Shown here: positions 54,335 through 62,812 of the stretch, in pieces
Layout of the letters: the number at the start of each line of letters is the position of its first letter
Position numbering within the stretch: the first letter of the stretch is position 1
Assembly (NCBI GenBank): GCA_964387685.1
Contig: CAYLXK010000011.1
Location: forward strand, 62,001-126,000
Source: Bryobacter sp964387685
GTDB lineage: Bacteria > Acidobacteriota > Terriglobia > Bryobacterales > Bryobacteraceae
Reading direction: 5' to 3'
Length of the DNA stretch: 64,000 nucleotides
Position numbers and translations under genes: made by a program
Notes under the pieces: generated by a model
What the model was told of the DNA's origin: nothing
Database searches by the model: none
Seen by the model: only the letters and a program-made list of their open reading frames with translations

Positions 54335-54452
54335 ACCTATTTCATATGTCCATATATCCTGCTAGGCTGAGGGTAGAAAAAAGATTGAAACACTTTGGCG
54401 GGCCTATTTGTCTCTCTTTTCAGAGTATTAGGTACTAGTAGGAGGACCACAC

Positions 54453-54857
54453 ATGAATTCGTCATTTTTCTTGACCTCCCCTACCCCCCCTAGTAGATTG
54501 GATTTGACCGTGAACGACAACCGGAAAAACCAACGCTTCGAACTCCGGCTTCCGTTGGAAGTGGTGAGAAGTGGTAACCGCCCCCATCCAAGCCTAGGCT
54601 ACACCCTGAATCTGTCTTCGAGTGGAGTTTTGTTTGAGTCGGACGACCCACCAATGGTGGGGGACATTATCGAGTACTACATTACGCTACCCACGTCCGC
54701 AAATGCGGAAGAAGCGGTACGGTTGCGGTGCATGGGCAAGGTAATGCGGTCGCATGAGCGGTTTGCCGCTGCGACCATGGAACGTTACGAGTTCGTACGG
54801 AATCGTCCGGTGCTCAGCTTCGAAAGCCACATGGCTAGCGAAGCGGCGGCGAGCTAA
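54453..54857 (+). CDS. PilZ domain protein
   Basis: A 134-residue protein with a PilZ-like core: DNRKNQRFELRLPLEVV (R-x-x-x-R-type first motif) and TLNLSSSGVLFESDDPP (N-x-S-x-x-G second motif), then strand-rich sequence to RCMGKVMRSHERF. Both c-di-GMP-binding motifs are recognisable, so it may be a c-di-GMP effector. The Shine-Dalgarno TAGGAGGA (54439-54446) is among the strongest in the window, which predicts high translation. The gene is solitary, divergent from the PGPGW/Mtr genes. Confidence 0.85.
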   Translation: MNSSFFLTSPTPPSRLDLTVNDNRKNQRFELRLPLEVVRSGNRPHPSLGYTLNLSSSGVLFESDDPPMVGDIIEYYITLPTSANAEEAVRLRCMGKVMRSHERFAAATMERYEFVRNRPVLSFESHMASEAAAS

Positions 54858-54959
54858 AGCTTCGAGTCGACGCTGAATTCATGAGCCCATTTTCGGTACG
54901 GTGACGCCTAGTCCATGTGGGGCTCAAGATCTCTTTCAATTTCTCACTGTACCTTGCCT

Positions 54960-54965
54960 TATAAT
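54960..54965 (+). promoter_or_regulatory. Putative -10 box TATAAT for the PP2C gene
   Basis: TATAAT lies 11 bp upstream of ATG 54977, so a transcript from it would begin at about 54971-54977 with little or no leader. No convincing -35 hexamer was found at 16-18 bp spacing. There is also no good Shine-Dalgarno, which agrees with a near-leaderless mRNA. Confidence 0.4.
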
Positions 54966-54976
54966 TCAGGTTGCCG

Positions 54977-55687
54977 ATGACGGAATGCTACGGTCTCAGC
55001 GACCCCGGAAGAGTGCGCAAGAATAACGAGGATTACCTTCTCGTCAATCACACCAAGAAGCTTTACATTGTGGCCGACGGGATGGGTGGCGCGCAGGCCG
55101 GCGAGACGGCCTCAAAGCTAGCTGCCGAGACGGTGCAGGAGGTGCTGGACTCGCGGCCAATACCTGCTTTAAAAGACCTGGAAGAGGCGTTTATCGAGGC
55201 TAACGAGCGGGTGCGGAAACTGGCCGCCTCGGACCTATCGCTGGAGGGCATGGGGACGACCTTGATTGGCGTACTGGAAGACGGCGAACATCTGCACATT
55301 GCCAGCGTGGGGGACAGCCGCATCTATGCCCTTGCGGGAGGGAAGCTGGAGAGTCTGATGGAAGATCAGACCTGGGTAAACGAAGTGGGGCGCCGATTGG
55401 GGATAGACGAAGACACGCTGAAAAAGCATCCGATGCGTCACGTGCTGACAATGGCGATTGGTGTGGGGAATCCTTTGCGCGTCAACTCGAAAACGATTGG
55501 ACGAGTACCTGGGATGGTGCTACTGCTTTGCAGCGACGGACTACACGGAGTAGTGGGTCTGGAAGCAATCCGGCGGGTTATGAATGACGAGTCTACGCCG
55601 ATTTCGATGAAGGCGCAGGCTTTAATTGAAGCGGCACGAGAAAACGGCGGACCGGACAACATCACCGTGCTCCTGCTACGCGTGTGA
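54977..55687 (+). CDS. PP2C-type serine/threonine protein phosphatase (Stp/PrpC-like)
   Basis: A 236-residue metal-dependent phosphatase. Motifs in order are LSDPGRVRKNNEDYLL (Arg and Asp of motif 1), YIVADGMGGAQAGETAS (motif 2), EGMGTTLIGVL, LHIASVGDSRIYAL, the LTMAIG motif, LLLCSDGLHGVV and NGGPDNITVLLL. It would reverse phosphorylation by Hanks-type kinases, none of which is in the window. ATG 54977 is preferred over TTG 54971. It overlaps thiD by 4 bp (GTGA). Confidence 0.95.
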   Translation: MTECYGLSDPGRVRKNNEDYLLVNHTKKLYIVADGMGGAQAGETASKLAAETVQEVLDSRPIPALKDLEEAFIEANERVRKLAASDLSLEGMGTTLIGVLEDGEHLHIASVGDSRIYALAGGKLESLMEDQTWVNEVGRRLGIDEDTLKKHPMRHVLTMAIGVGNPLRVNSKTIGRVPGMVLLLCSDGLHGVVGLEAIRRVMNDESTPISMKAQALIEAARENGGPDNITVLLLRV

Positions 55688-56559
55688 GCCCGCCGAGCGG
55701 GACGGGCGGTAGCGAGCAGTTGAAGGCGGCTCTGACGATTGCGGGATCGGACCCCAGCGGAGGCGCCGGCATCCAGGCGGACCTAAAGACCTTTCACCAG
55801 TACGGGGTGTACGGAGAAGCCGTTTTGACGCTGCTTACCGTACAGAATACAGTTGCGGTGGAACGGGTAGAGCCTGTGCAAGCCGATTTCGTGCTGGCGC
55901 AATTGCGCGCGGTGATTGAAGATCTTCCGCCGAACGCCGCGAAAACGGGCGCCTTGGGAACGAGAGAAATAGTGGAGCTGGTGGCCTTTGAAGCGTCCAG
56001 TTGGACCTTCCCTCTCGTGGTGGACCCGGTAATGATCTCTAAGCACGGCGGGGCTCTGATGGACGCCGACGCGCAGTCCGCGCTGGTGCGTTTCCTGCTT
56101 CCGGCGGCAGCGCTACTGACGCCGAACCTGCATGAGGCGGAGGCAATCACGGGGCGCAGAGTGGGCCGCCGCGAAGAACTGCGCGATGCGGCGCAGGCAA
56201 TATTGGACTTAGGGGCAGGGGCCGTACTGCTAAAGGGCGGCCATCTGGATGAAGTGGAGGGAGCCGCAGCGGAAAGTGTGGACCTGCTGCTGACCTGGAA
56301 GGAGGCCTTGGAACTGCCCGCGCCACGAATCCCAACCCGGCATACGCATGGGACGGGATGCACCTACTCGGCGGCAATCACGGCCTTGCTGGCGCTGGGT
56401 TGGGAACTTTTGCCCGCAGTGCAGGAAGCAAAGCGATGGGTCCATGAGGCGATCCGGACCAATCCCGGGCTGGGACACGGCAATGGGCCGGTGAATCATT
56501 TCGCCAAGACAGGCGTGGGAGAAGGAAATCGGTTCGGCCGGGGACCGGGCCGGGGATAA
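55684..56559 (+). CDS. thiD: Hydroxymethylpyrimidine/phosphomethylpyrimidine kinase
   Basis: Phosphorylates HMP and HMP-P for thiamine synthesis. The 291-residue protein has ALTIAGSDPSGGAGIQADLKTF, AAKTGALGTREIVELVA, PLVVDPVMISKHGGALMD, LTPNLHEAEAITGR and the anion-hole loop THGTGCTYSAAITALLA with its catalytic Cys-containing motif. The start is GTG 55684 (GTGA overlap with the phosphatase gene). The last 15 residues (GEGNRFGRGPGRG) run into the convergent glycosyltransferase gene, overlapping by 64 bp. No other thiamine gene is adjacent. Confidence 0.95.
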   Translation: MSPPSGTGGSEQLKAALTIAGSDPSGGAGIQADLKTFHQYGVYGEAVLTLLTVQNTVAVERVEPVQADFVLAQLRAVIEDLPPNAAKTGALGTREIVELVAFEASSWTFPLVVDPVMISKHGGALMDADAQSALVRFLLPAAALLTPNLHEAEAITGRRVGRREELRDAAQAILDLGAGAVLLKGGHLDEVEGAAAESVDLLLTWKEALELPAPRIPTRHTHGTGCTYSAAITALLALGWELLPAVQEAKRWVHEAIRTNPGLGHGNGPVNHFAKTGVGEGNRFGRGPGRG

Positions 56560-57983
56560 AGACTTTGAAGGTGGACTTTGCCCGTTCCGGGATAAGGCAG
56601 AAGCCGGTGCGAAGTGGGCGGAATGAGAGCGGCCATCACGGGCCCCGGCAAAACGAAGTCCCGGGTTGGACTGGCATCTAGGAGAGCCTGGAGAGACGCG
56701 AGATCTGGCGTCAGCACCACGTCCACCTGAGCCAGAGGTGCAGCTAAGAACGATTGCCAGGGTCGGGCAATCCCTATCCTTTCAAAATCGAGAGGGCCAT
56801 TCGGAGGTAAATGGGGAAGAAAAAGCAGGTATCTAACGGTACATCCGGCTGCGAGTGAAGTGCGAAATTGATCGTTGACGTCTAAATGTAGAACCTCACG
56901 CCCTTCGAATTCTCGAGTGGGCGTGTAGGCGGGGGCTACGGGCGGGCCAAAAGAAAAGAGCGCCGCCAGCGGAAGCCACGGCCAAGAGAGCCACCCGCGG
57001 TGAACCAGGAGCAGGGCTGGAGCCAGCGGGAGCAGGTAGCTGGCGTTGTGGTAGCCGTAGGCAAAGGTGGCTGAGAGAAGCACGGCGCACCAGACGAGCG
57101 CCAGGGAATGGGCACGGCGTCGAGCTAACGCGAAAGCTGCGACGGCTACCGCGGGAAGGAGCCATGCCGAGCGGCTGAGGTAGAAGGCGACGGCACTTTC
57201 GCCGCTAGCCTGCACTGGGGCGGACAAGGCATAGGTGAATAGTTCGACGCCGAGATACTCGGCCAGAAACCATTCGCGGTTAATCAACAGTTGGTAGATG
57301 TGCCAGGGTGCGGCTACAGCTAGCGCGGCCGTGACGGCGAGGCCGAGGCGCGAGAGCGCAGGGCGAGTCCAAAGCAATAAGGCGAAGGGGAGCAGGCCGG
57401 CGAACCATTTCGTCATGACGGCAAGGCCCACCCATAAGCCAAAAAGCCAGGGACTGGAACGCCTCTCCAGCTTGGGGTCACCGAGGAGGCCGAGGAGGGC
57501 GAGGGCGTAGAAGAGCAGCAGCAGGTCGTCGGTCATGACCAGGCCGGCGCGCTCGCGCCAATAAGCGCGGGAGAGCAGCAGAATCCAACCCACGGGTCCG
57601 GTGTGGTGATAAAGAAGCAGTGCCAGTCCAGCGGAGGCCAGCAGATGGGGGTAACGAAGATTGCCGGTCAGGCGGTAGCTGGCGGCGCTAAGCCAGAGGG
57701 CCAGCGGAGGCTTGACGAGAAGCTTGCGGCCTAGAAAATGGGGTGTGAGGACGTCTTCGCCCGAAGCGATGCGAAGGGCGGCGTGCGAGTATAGGCCTTC
57801 ATCCTGAGCGGGAATGCGGGCCCAAGGGTCGATCCAAGCCTGCGCGAATTCGGTGCTAAGGCCGCCCCAATTTGACAGCAGGATGGCGCTCAGAAGGAAT
57901 ACGGCGGAGTAAGCTGTTTTCGTTCGAGGCCAGAGGACGGGCGTAGACGATTTCTCCGGATTCACGCTCTGGAAGCGTAACAT
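56496..57983 (-). CDS. ArnT/PMT-type membrane glycosyltransferase
   Basis: A GT-C fold protein of up to 495 residues with about ten hydrophobic helices. The first periplasmic loop holds ARIPAQDEGLYSHAALRIASGED, where Asp-Glu is the catalytic DE pair of ArnT and PMT enzymes, and VKPPLALWLSAASYRLTGN is the conserved KPPL segment. The donor would be a polyprenyl-phosphate sugar and the acceptor a lipid or protein on the periplasmic side. The frame starts at ATG 57983, 128 bp inside the GH36 gene, so the true start may be later (no other ATG occurs before residue 150). It is the last gene of the minus-strand cluster. Confidence 0.8.
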   Translation of the reverse strand: MLRFQSVNPEKSSTPVLWPRTKTAYSAVFLLSAILLSNWGGLSTEFAQAWIDPWARIPAQDEGLYSHAALRIASGEDVLTPHFLGRKLLVKPPLALWLSAASYRLTGNLRYPHLLASAGLALLLYHHTGPVGWILLLSRAYWRERAGLVMTDDLLLLFYALALLGLLGDPKLERRSSPWLFGLWVGLAVMTKWFAGLLPFALLLWTRPALSRLGLAVTAALAVAAPWHIYQLLINREWFLAEYLGVELFTYALSAPVQASGESAVAFYLSRSAWLLPAVAVAAFALARRRAHSLALVWCAVLLSATFAYGYHNASYLLPLAPALLLVHRGWLSWPWLPLAALFSFGPPVAPAYTPTREFEGREVLHLDVNDQFRTSLAAGCTVRYLLFLPHLPPNGPLDFERIGIARPWQSFLAAPLAQVDVVLTPDLASLQALLDASPTRDFVLPGPVMAALIPPTSHRLLPYPGTGKVHLQSLYPRPGPRPNRFPSPTPVLAK

Positions 57984-60021
57984 TGACGCCCGCGGTGGCC
58001 AACTGCTCCCCGGTCATGGTGTAGATTTGGCGCCCATCGGCGAACGTGACTTCGTAGGTGTTTTCGGGAACGAGATCGCGAAAGCGGAGACGGTAGTTGC
58101 CGGCCGAGGAATCGTCGCGCACCACGACGGCAACGGCACGATCTTGAGCGGCGTTGTAGCTTTGGATGGCATCCGTGCGGCCATCGAGGGGGCGAGCGCT
58201 GAGGTGGAGCACTTTAGCTTCCCGGATGGACGCGCGCATCTCTTTATAAAGACGGGCTTCATTTTGGAGAAAGAGAAAATCGCCTGGGCTTAGCTCCGTC
58301 AATTTGTTCATGAGGATCCAAGGGCCGCCGAAGATGAAGCTGCGGGTGTGATAGTCCGTCATGGGGACGGCGGGCATGTAGCGATCGGTGTAGCGGGGCG
58401 AGAAGGGAAAGCTAGCGCCGAAGAGCCCCTGACGCGAACCTAGGCTGCCCGAGGCGTCATTGGTGATCGAGGTAACGTAATTGCGCACCATGCGGAAGGT
58501 CATCATGTTGCCGCCATTGGCGCAGTTTTCCCAGACCGTGCCCGGAGTGCGGCGTTGGATCTCCTGGAGAATGCGGTTCAGGGCAAAGTCTCCCATATAG
58601 TTCCAATCGCGGGGATCGTAGCTGAGGCCCTCGTTGGTGCACTGTTTGACCATGGTTTGGCCGTCCTGCAAAACCCAATCGACGCGATAGTCCTGAATGA
58701 TGCGGACACCTTCCTCAATCAGCCAGTCCTGAACGGGCTTATGTTGCAAGGCGAGGGATTGCGCGCCATGGTAGTTGTAATTCATCGAACAGGCCCATTC
58801 GGGGTGCTGCCGCAATACCGGGGAATCGGCCATGGCCTCGCTAACGACGAAGTGCAGACCGAACTTCATGCCCTTGGAATGGACGTAGTCGGAGAAAGCG
58901 CGCAGGCCAGATGGGAACTTGGCGGAATCCTCGTGCCAATCGCCCATGGCCTTGGCCCAACCAAGGTCGACGATGAAGAGTTCGACGCCAAGCGCGGCGG
59001 CGAGATCGGCTTCCCGGCGTAGTGCCACCTCGTCTATGTTCTTTTCATAACCCCAACTGTCCCAAGCCAGGTAGGGGAACTTCTCGTCCGGCATCGGGGG
59101 CGCGAGAGCGGCTTCGGTAAAGCGCTGGGTACGATAACCGGCCTCGTCCCAGTCCCCCTGGAAAACCCCAATGAAGGCGGGAGGGGCTTCATAGACTTCG
59201 CCCGGGAGTACGGGGTGGACCAAAGAACTCAAGTTGACGCTCAAATCCACCCGAGATTCAAAGCGCTGGACAATCGCATCGGCTCGGCCGTCGAATTCCC
59301 AGCCGGCCAGAAGACCGCGGTCGTCGTCTTGGCGCAGAGCCAGCCAGGTGCACTGAAAGCCGCCCGCGCCGGTCTGCAAGGTTACGCGTTGCCCGTTTTG
59401 CTGGAGCGTCGTTGTAAGCGGTTCGAAATTGCGCCCGCCATTGAGAACACTCCACTGGTTTACACGGAATACGCGGTAGTTTGTCTCCTCCCTCGCAAAG
59501 CTGTAGGGCAGGACGTCGTTGGCACGCAAGAAGACCCGCACACCGCGGAGATTCTTAACCTTGACTTGCTGATGGAGAACCGAGTGTCCAGGATGGATGC
59601 CGAGATGGAGCTCGATCTCGAATTGCTCGGCAAGATCATGAAAGACCAGCGCCCAGCCGCGGCCCTGGTTTCGCAGGGGGTAGCCATATTCCCGAACCAG
59701 ACGGAGAGGAGTGCGCGCGTTGATGAGGGTATTGTCGATGCGGAGATCGATGGGACTGGAGGGAGCGTCCGTTGAGCCCTCCCACATCGAGCGGCCCTGC
59801 CTGTCCCAAAAGCCAACCCAACGAAAGGTCGAGTCTGGCTGCATTTGAAAACGGGCGGCGAATTCCTCATTGCCGCAGGTCCAGCCGCTTTCCGGGCTGT
59901 AGCGGAAGTAGACGGGTTCTTCGGTTTGCGTTTTGAGCGAAGAGGGGACGAGGAAGCAAGCTAGCGCGAAAACTACGCTAGTACTTAGCCACCTTCGGAT
60001 CCACTTTATCGCTCCAGGCAA
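57856..60021 (-). CDS. GH36-like alpha-galactosidase family glycosidase, exported
   Basis: A 721-residue clan-D type glycoside hydrolase with an N-terminal signal/anchor (WLSTSVVFALACFLVP). A beta-sandwich domain precedes the TIM barrel (EKFPYLAWDSWGYEKNIDE, then FIVDLGWAKAMGDW). DYRVDWVLQDGQTMV likely holds the nucleophile Asp, in the style of raffinose-synthase-like members. In VWENCANGGNMMTF the Arg-x-Asp that follows GGG in typical GH36 enzymes is missing, so I cannot assign the acid/base residue. The substrate is therefore uncertain. ATG 60021 overlaps the MoeZ-like gene by 44 bp. Confidence 0.78.
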   Translation of the reverse strand: MPGAIKWIRRWLSTSVVFALACFLVPSSLKTQTEEPVYFRYSPESGWTCGNEEFAARFQMQPDSTFRWVGFWDRQGRSMWEGSTDAPSSPIDLRIDNTLINARTPLRLVREYGYPLRNQGRGWALVFHDLAEQFEIELHLGIHPGHSVLHQQVKVKNLRGVRVFLRANDVLPYSFAREETNYRVFRVNQWSVLNGGRNFEPLTTTLQQNGQRVTLQTGAGGFQCTWLALRQDDDRGLLAGWEFDGRADAIVQRFESRVDLSVNLSSLVHPVLPGEVYEAPPAFIGVFQGDWDEAGYRTQRFTEAALAPPMPDEKFPYLAWDSWGYEKNIDEVALRREADLAAALGVELFIVDLGWAKAMGDWHEDSAKFPSGLRAFSDYVHSKGMKFGLHFVVSEAMADSPVLRQHPEWACSMNYNYHGAQSLALQHKPVQDWLIEEGVRIIQDYRVDWVLQDGQTMVKQCTNEGLSYDPRDWNYMGDFALNRILQEIQRRTPGTVWENCANGGNMMTFRMVRNYVTSITNDASGSLGSRQGLFGASFPFSPRYTDRYMPAVPMTDYHTRSFIFGGPWILMNKLTELSPGDFLFLQNEARLYKEMRASIREAKVLHLSARPLDGRTDAIQSYNAAQDRAVAVVVRDDSSAGNYRLRFRDLVPENTYEVTFADGRQIYTMTGEQLATAGVNVTLPERESGEIVYARPLASNENSLLRRIPSERHPAVKLGRP

Positions 60022-61135
60022 GAATGCCGCCTTTCATGTTGCTAACCCGCCCGTAGCCGCTTTGTCGTAGCAGATCGACGGCTTTGGCGCTTCGCACGCC
60101 ACTCTTGCAGTGGCAGACGATGCGGGCTTCTTTTGGAAGCTCACTGAGTCTATTCGGCAGTTGTCCCAAAGGAATTAGGGTTGCTTTAGCAATTGAGGCG
60201 ATTTGGTGCTCGTGAGGCTCCCGTACGTCGACCAAAATAAAGTCTTCACCCGAGTCGATCATCGATTTGACGTCGGTGGGTTCCAGCTCTCCGGTGGCAG
60301 GCGCGGGCGCCGGAGGTGTGGCCGGAATGCCACAGAATTGCTGATAATCGATCAGTCCTTTCACGACACTACACTTTCCGCTTGGACACTCGGGGTTGCG
60401 GCGGAGTTTCAGTTCGCGGAATTTCATATTGAGGGCGTCGTACAGCATCAGCCGCCCTTCGAGAGTAGTTCCCTTCCCCAGGATGAGCTTGACGACCTCG
60501 GTGGCCTGGATGAGGCCAACGACGCCGGGCAGGATGCCAAGCACGCCGCCTTCGGCACAACTGGGAACAAGACCTGGAGGCGGCGGCTCCGGATAGAGGC
60601 AGCGGTAGCAGGGGCCGGATTCCGTGGCGAAGATCGAGCTTTGCCCCTCAAAGCGAAAGATGCTGCCGTAGATGTTGGGCTTGCCCAGGAGGACGCATGC
60701 GTCGTTGACGAGGTAGCGTGTGGGGAAGTTATCGGTACCGTCGGCCACCATATCGTACTGCGAGACGATCTCGAGGGCGTTCTCACTCGTGAGCGGCACT
60801 TCGTGCTTGACGATCGTGAGATGGGGATTGATGTCGAGCATGGTCTCGGCGGCGGAATCGATCTTCTTGCGGCCGATGTCTTTGGTGCCATGGATGACCT
60901 GGCGCTGGAGATTGGAAACGTCGACAACGTCAAAATCCACCAGGCCGATGGTGCCAACGCCGGCGGCGGCCAGATACAGCCCGAGAGGCGCGCCGAGGCC
61001 ACCCGTGCCAACCAGCAGGACTTTGGCTTGTTTGAGCTTCAATTGCCCTTCCATACCTACTTCGGGCAAGATAAGGTGGCGCGAAAAGCGGGCGATTTCT
61101 TCGTTGGATAGCGTGACGGGTTCGGTAGCGGTCAA
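59978..61135 (-). CDS. moeZ: MoeZ/MoeB-like sulfur-carrier adenylyltransferase with rhodanese domain
   Basis: A 385-residue E1-like enzyme that adenylates and then thiolates the C-terminal Gly of a ubiquitin-like sulfur carrier. The ThiF domain has VLLVGTGGLGAPLGLYLAAAGVG, DNFPTRYLVND and the zinc cysteines CYRCLYPEP and CPSGKC. A C-terminal rhodanese domain (FILVDVREPHEHQIA) holds the active loop VCHCKSGVRSA. In Mycobacterium MoeZ activates CysO for cysteine synthesis, and the neighbours here match that pathway. The TTG start at 61135 gives a TTGA overlap with the carrier gene. Confidence 0.92.
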   Translation of the reverse strand: MTATEPVTLSNEEIARFSRHLILPEVGMEGQLKLKQAKVLLVGTGGLGAPLGLYLAAAGVGTIGLVDFDVVDVSNLQRQVIHGTKDIGRKKIDSAAETMLDINPHLTIVKHEVPLTSENALEIVSQYDMVADGTDNFPTRYLVNDACVLLGKPNIYGSIFRFEGQSSIFATESGPCYRCLYPEPPPPGLVPSCAEGGVLGILPGVVGLIQATEVVKLILGKGTTLEGRLMLYDALNMKFRELKLRRNPECPSGKCSVVKGLIDYQQFCGIPATPPAPAPATGELEPTDVKSMIDSGEDFILVDVREPHEHQIASIAKATLIPLGQLPNRLSELPKEARIVCHCKSGVRSAKAVDLLRQSGYGRVSNMKGGILAWSDKVDPKVAKY

Positions 61136-61410
61136 GCGCGGCCTCCGGCAATGCTGGGGATGATGCTGATGGTGTCGGAGTCGGCGACGGCGGTGGAATC
61201 TTTGGACAAGTAGCGGATGTCTTCGTCGTTGACGTAGACATTCACGAAGCTGCGAAGCTTCCCTTCGTCGTTATACAGATTCTTTTTGAGCTCGGGATGG
61301 GCATCCGTCAGGGCGCCCAGGACTTGGGCGACGGTTGCGCCTGCGAAGTCCACCGTATCGGCGCCTCCGGTGAATTGGCGTAAGGGCGTGGGGATCAAGA
61401 TTTTGGCCAT
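61132..61410 (-). CDS. cysO: CysO-like ubiquitin-fold sulfur carrier with a Gly-Gly-Arg-Ala end
   Basis: A 92-residue MoaD/ThiS-fold protein: AKILIPTPLRQFTGGADTVD, then VAQVLGALTDAHPELKKNLY and FVNVYVNDEDIRYL, ending SIIPSIAGG-RA. CysO of Mycobacterium ends with Gly-Gly itself. Here two extra residues (Arg91-Ala92) follow Gly89-Gly90, so the tail must be trimmed before adenylation. Masked tails of this kind are known in QbsE, which ends GGCF and is cut by the JAMM-type protease QbsD. The JAMM gene beside this one overlaps its start by 16 bp. Confidence 0.88.
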   Translation of the reverse strand: MAKILIPTPLRQFTGGADTVDFAGATVAQVLGALTDAHPELKKNLYNDEGKLRSFVNVYVNDEDIRYLSKDSTAVADSDTISIIPSIAGGRA

Positions 61411-61823
61411 AACAATTCCTCTTCTTCACTCGCGCTCTGGTCGAAACCGGTGACGCGGAAACATTTGGCGTCCGCGAAGCTTCCTTCGCGAAGGCTGATC
61501 ACGACATTCGAATAGCCGGGCCAATGATTGGCCAAATCGGTTTTCGAAAAATAGGCGCCCTCATCGGGATGGGAGTGAAAGAATCCCACGACGTCCAAGC
61601 CGAGCGCCCGGCTTTGCTTTTGCGCCGCCAGTTGATCGAGGGGATCGATCAAGAACCGATCCTTTTGATCGCCTTCATAGGCGTTGCGGCAAGCCACGGC
61701 CAGGGAGGCGGTGCGGCGGCCTTCGACTTCATTACCGATTAGGATGCCGCAGCATTCGCGTGGGTAGCAGGCAATTGCGTGGTCGATCATAACTGGCCAC
61801 GCTTCCGACGAGATTTCAATCAT
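61395..61823 (-). CDS. mec: JAMM/MPN+ metallopeptidase, Mec-like
   Basis: A 142-residue zinc peptidase of the JAB1/MPN/Mov34 fold. The full JAMM motif is present: Glu23 (YPRECCGILIG), His83 and His85 (GFFHSHPDEGAYFSKTD), Ser93 and Asp96. In Mycobacterium, Mec+ releases cysteine from the CysO-cysteine adduct; in QbsD-type systems such a protease removes residues after Gly-Gly. Either or both reactions are plausible here. ATG 61823 overlaps the cysM-like gene by 8 bp. Confidence 0.92.
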   Translation of the reverse strand: MIEISSEAWPVMIDHAIACYPRECCGILIGNEVEGRRTASLAVACRNAYEGDQKDRFLIDPLDQLAAQKQSRALGLDVVGFFHSHPDEGAYFSKTDLANHWPGYSNVVISLREGSFADAKCFRVTGFDQSASEEEELLWPKS

Positions 61824-62760
61824 TCCAAAAGGGTTCGCTCAAGTATTTTCCCGCACCGTCGCAGAGGATGGTGACGATGGTAGCGGTTTTTCCTTCGGCG
61901 CTTAAGCGCGCGGCCAGTCGGGTAGCGGCGTAGACGTTGGCCCCGGCCGAAATACCCACCAGGAGACCTTCCTCCCGGGCAAGACGCTTGGTCATTTCGT
62001 AGGAGGCCTCGGTGGAGATCCACAGGTTCTCGTCGGCCAAGCCCGCGTCGTAGATGCCGGGGACAATGGCGGAGGGCATGTGTTTAGTACCTTCGATGCC
62101 ATGGAAGCCCTGATCCGGCTGGGCCGATACGCACTGCACACCGGGAAGGTCGCGCTTCAATCGGCGCGCCGTGCCCGTAAAGGTACCACTAGTGCCAAGG
62201 ACGGCGACGAAGTGCGTAACGGAAAAACGAGTTTGGTTGAGGATCTCGGCCCCGGTGCCCTCGAAGTGGGCTTTCCAATTGGCGGGATTGTTGTATTGGT
62301 CGGGGTAAAAGTAGCGGTCGGGATCGCTTTCATAGACTTCCCGGCATTTGAGTATGGCGCCATCGGAACCAGTGCCGGGATCAGTCAGGATCAGGTCCGC
62401 GCCGTAGGCCTTGAGAATGGCTTTACGCTCGTGGCTTGCGTTCTGGGGAAGGCAAAGCCGAACCTGGTAGCCGAGTGAGGCGGCGATCATGGCGTAGGCG
62501 ATGCCCGTATTGCCGCTGGTGGCGTCGAGAATCGTGCGCTGCTTGGTAAGGCGGCCCGTCCGTTCGCCGTCCAAGATCATGTTGAGCGCGGGCCGGTCTT
62601 TGACGCTACCGCCGGGGTTCAAAAATTCAGCTTTGCCCAGGATCTCGACCCCGGGGTAGTGGGAGGAGAGCGCCGGTAGACGGAGGAGCGGCGTGTTTCC
62701 GATCGCGCTCAACAGAGAGGTGCCGGAACTACTATGTTGTGCCAGGGCAGGAGCGACCAA
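61816..62760 (-). CDS. cysM: Cysteine synthase of the CysM/O-phosphoserine sulfhydrylase type
   Basis: A PLP enzyme of 314 residues. Lys54 in FLNPGGSVKDRPALNM binds PLP, with DATSGNTGIAYAM and GTSGTFTGTARRL forming the asparagine and glycine loops. The operon partners (JAMM peptidase, CysO-like carrier and MoeZ) indicate that it uses the carrier's thiocarboxylate as sulfur source, making carrier-cysteine from an activated serine. Acceptor choice (O-phosphoserine or O-acetylserine) is inferred from context, not from a tested residue. The frame starts at TTG 62760. It is the first gene of the overlapping set. Confidence 0.88.
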   Translation of the reverse strand: MVAPALAQHSSSGTSLLSAIGNTPLLRLPALSSHYPGVEILGKAEFLNPGGSVKDRPALNMILDGERTGRLTKQRTILDATSGNTGIAYAMIAASLGYQVRLCLPQNASHERKAILKAYGADLILTDPGTGSDGAILKCREVYESDPDRYFYPDQYNNPANWKAHFEGTGAEILNQTRFSVTHFVAVLGTSGTFTGTARRLKRDLPGVQCVSAQPDQGFHGIEGTKHMPSAIVPGIYDAGLADENLWISTEASYEMTKRLAREEGLLVGISAGANVYAATRLAARLSAEGKTATIVTILCDGAGKYLSEPFWND

Positions 62761-62812
62761 GAGAATGCCTCTGGGCGAAGAATACCATAATTCTCTCTAG
62801 AGATAGAGGAGA

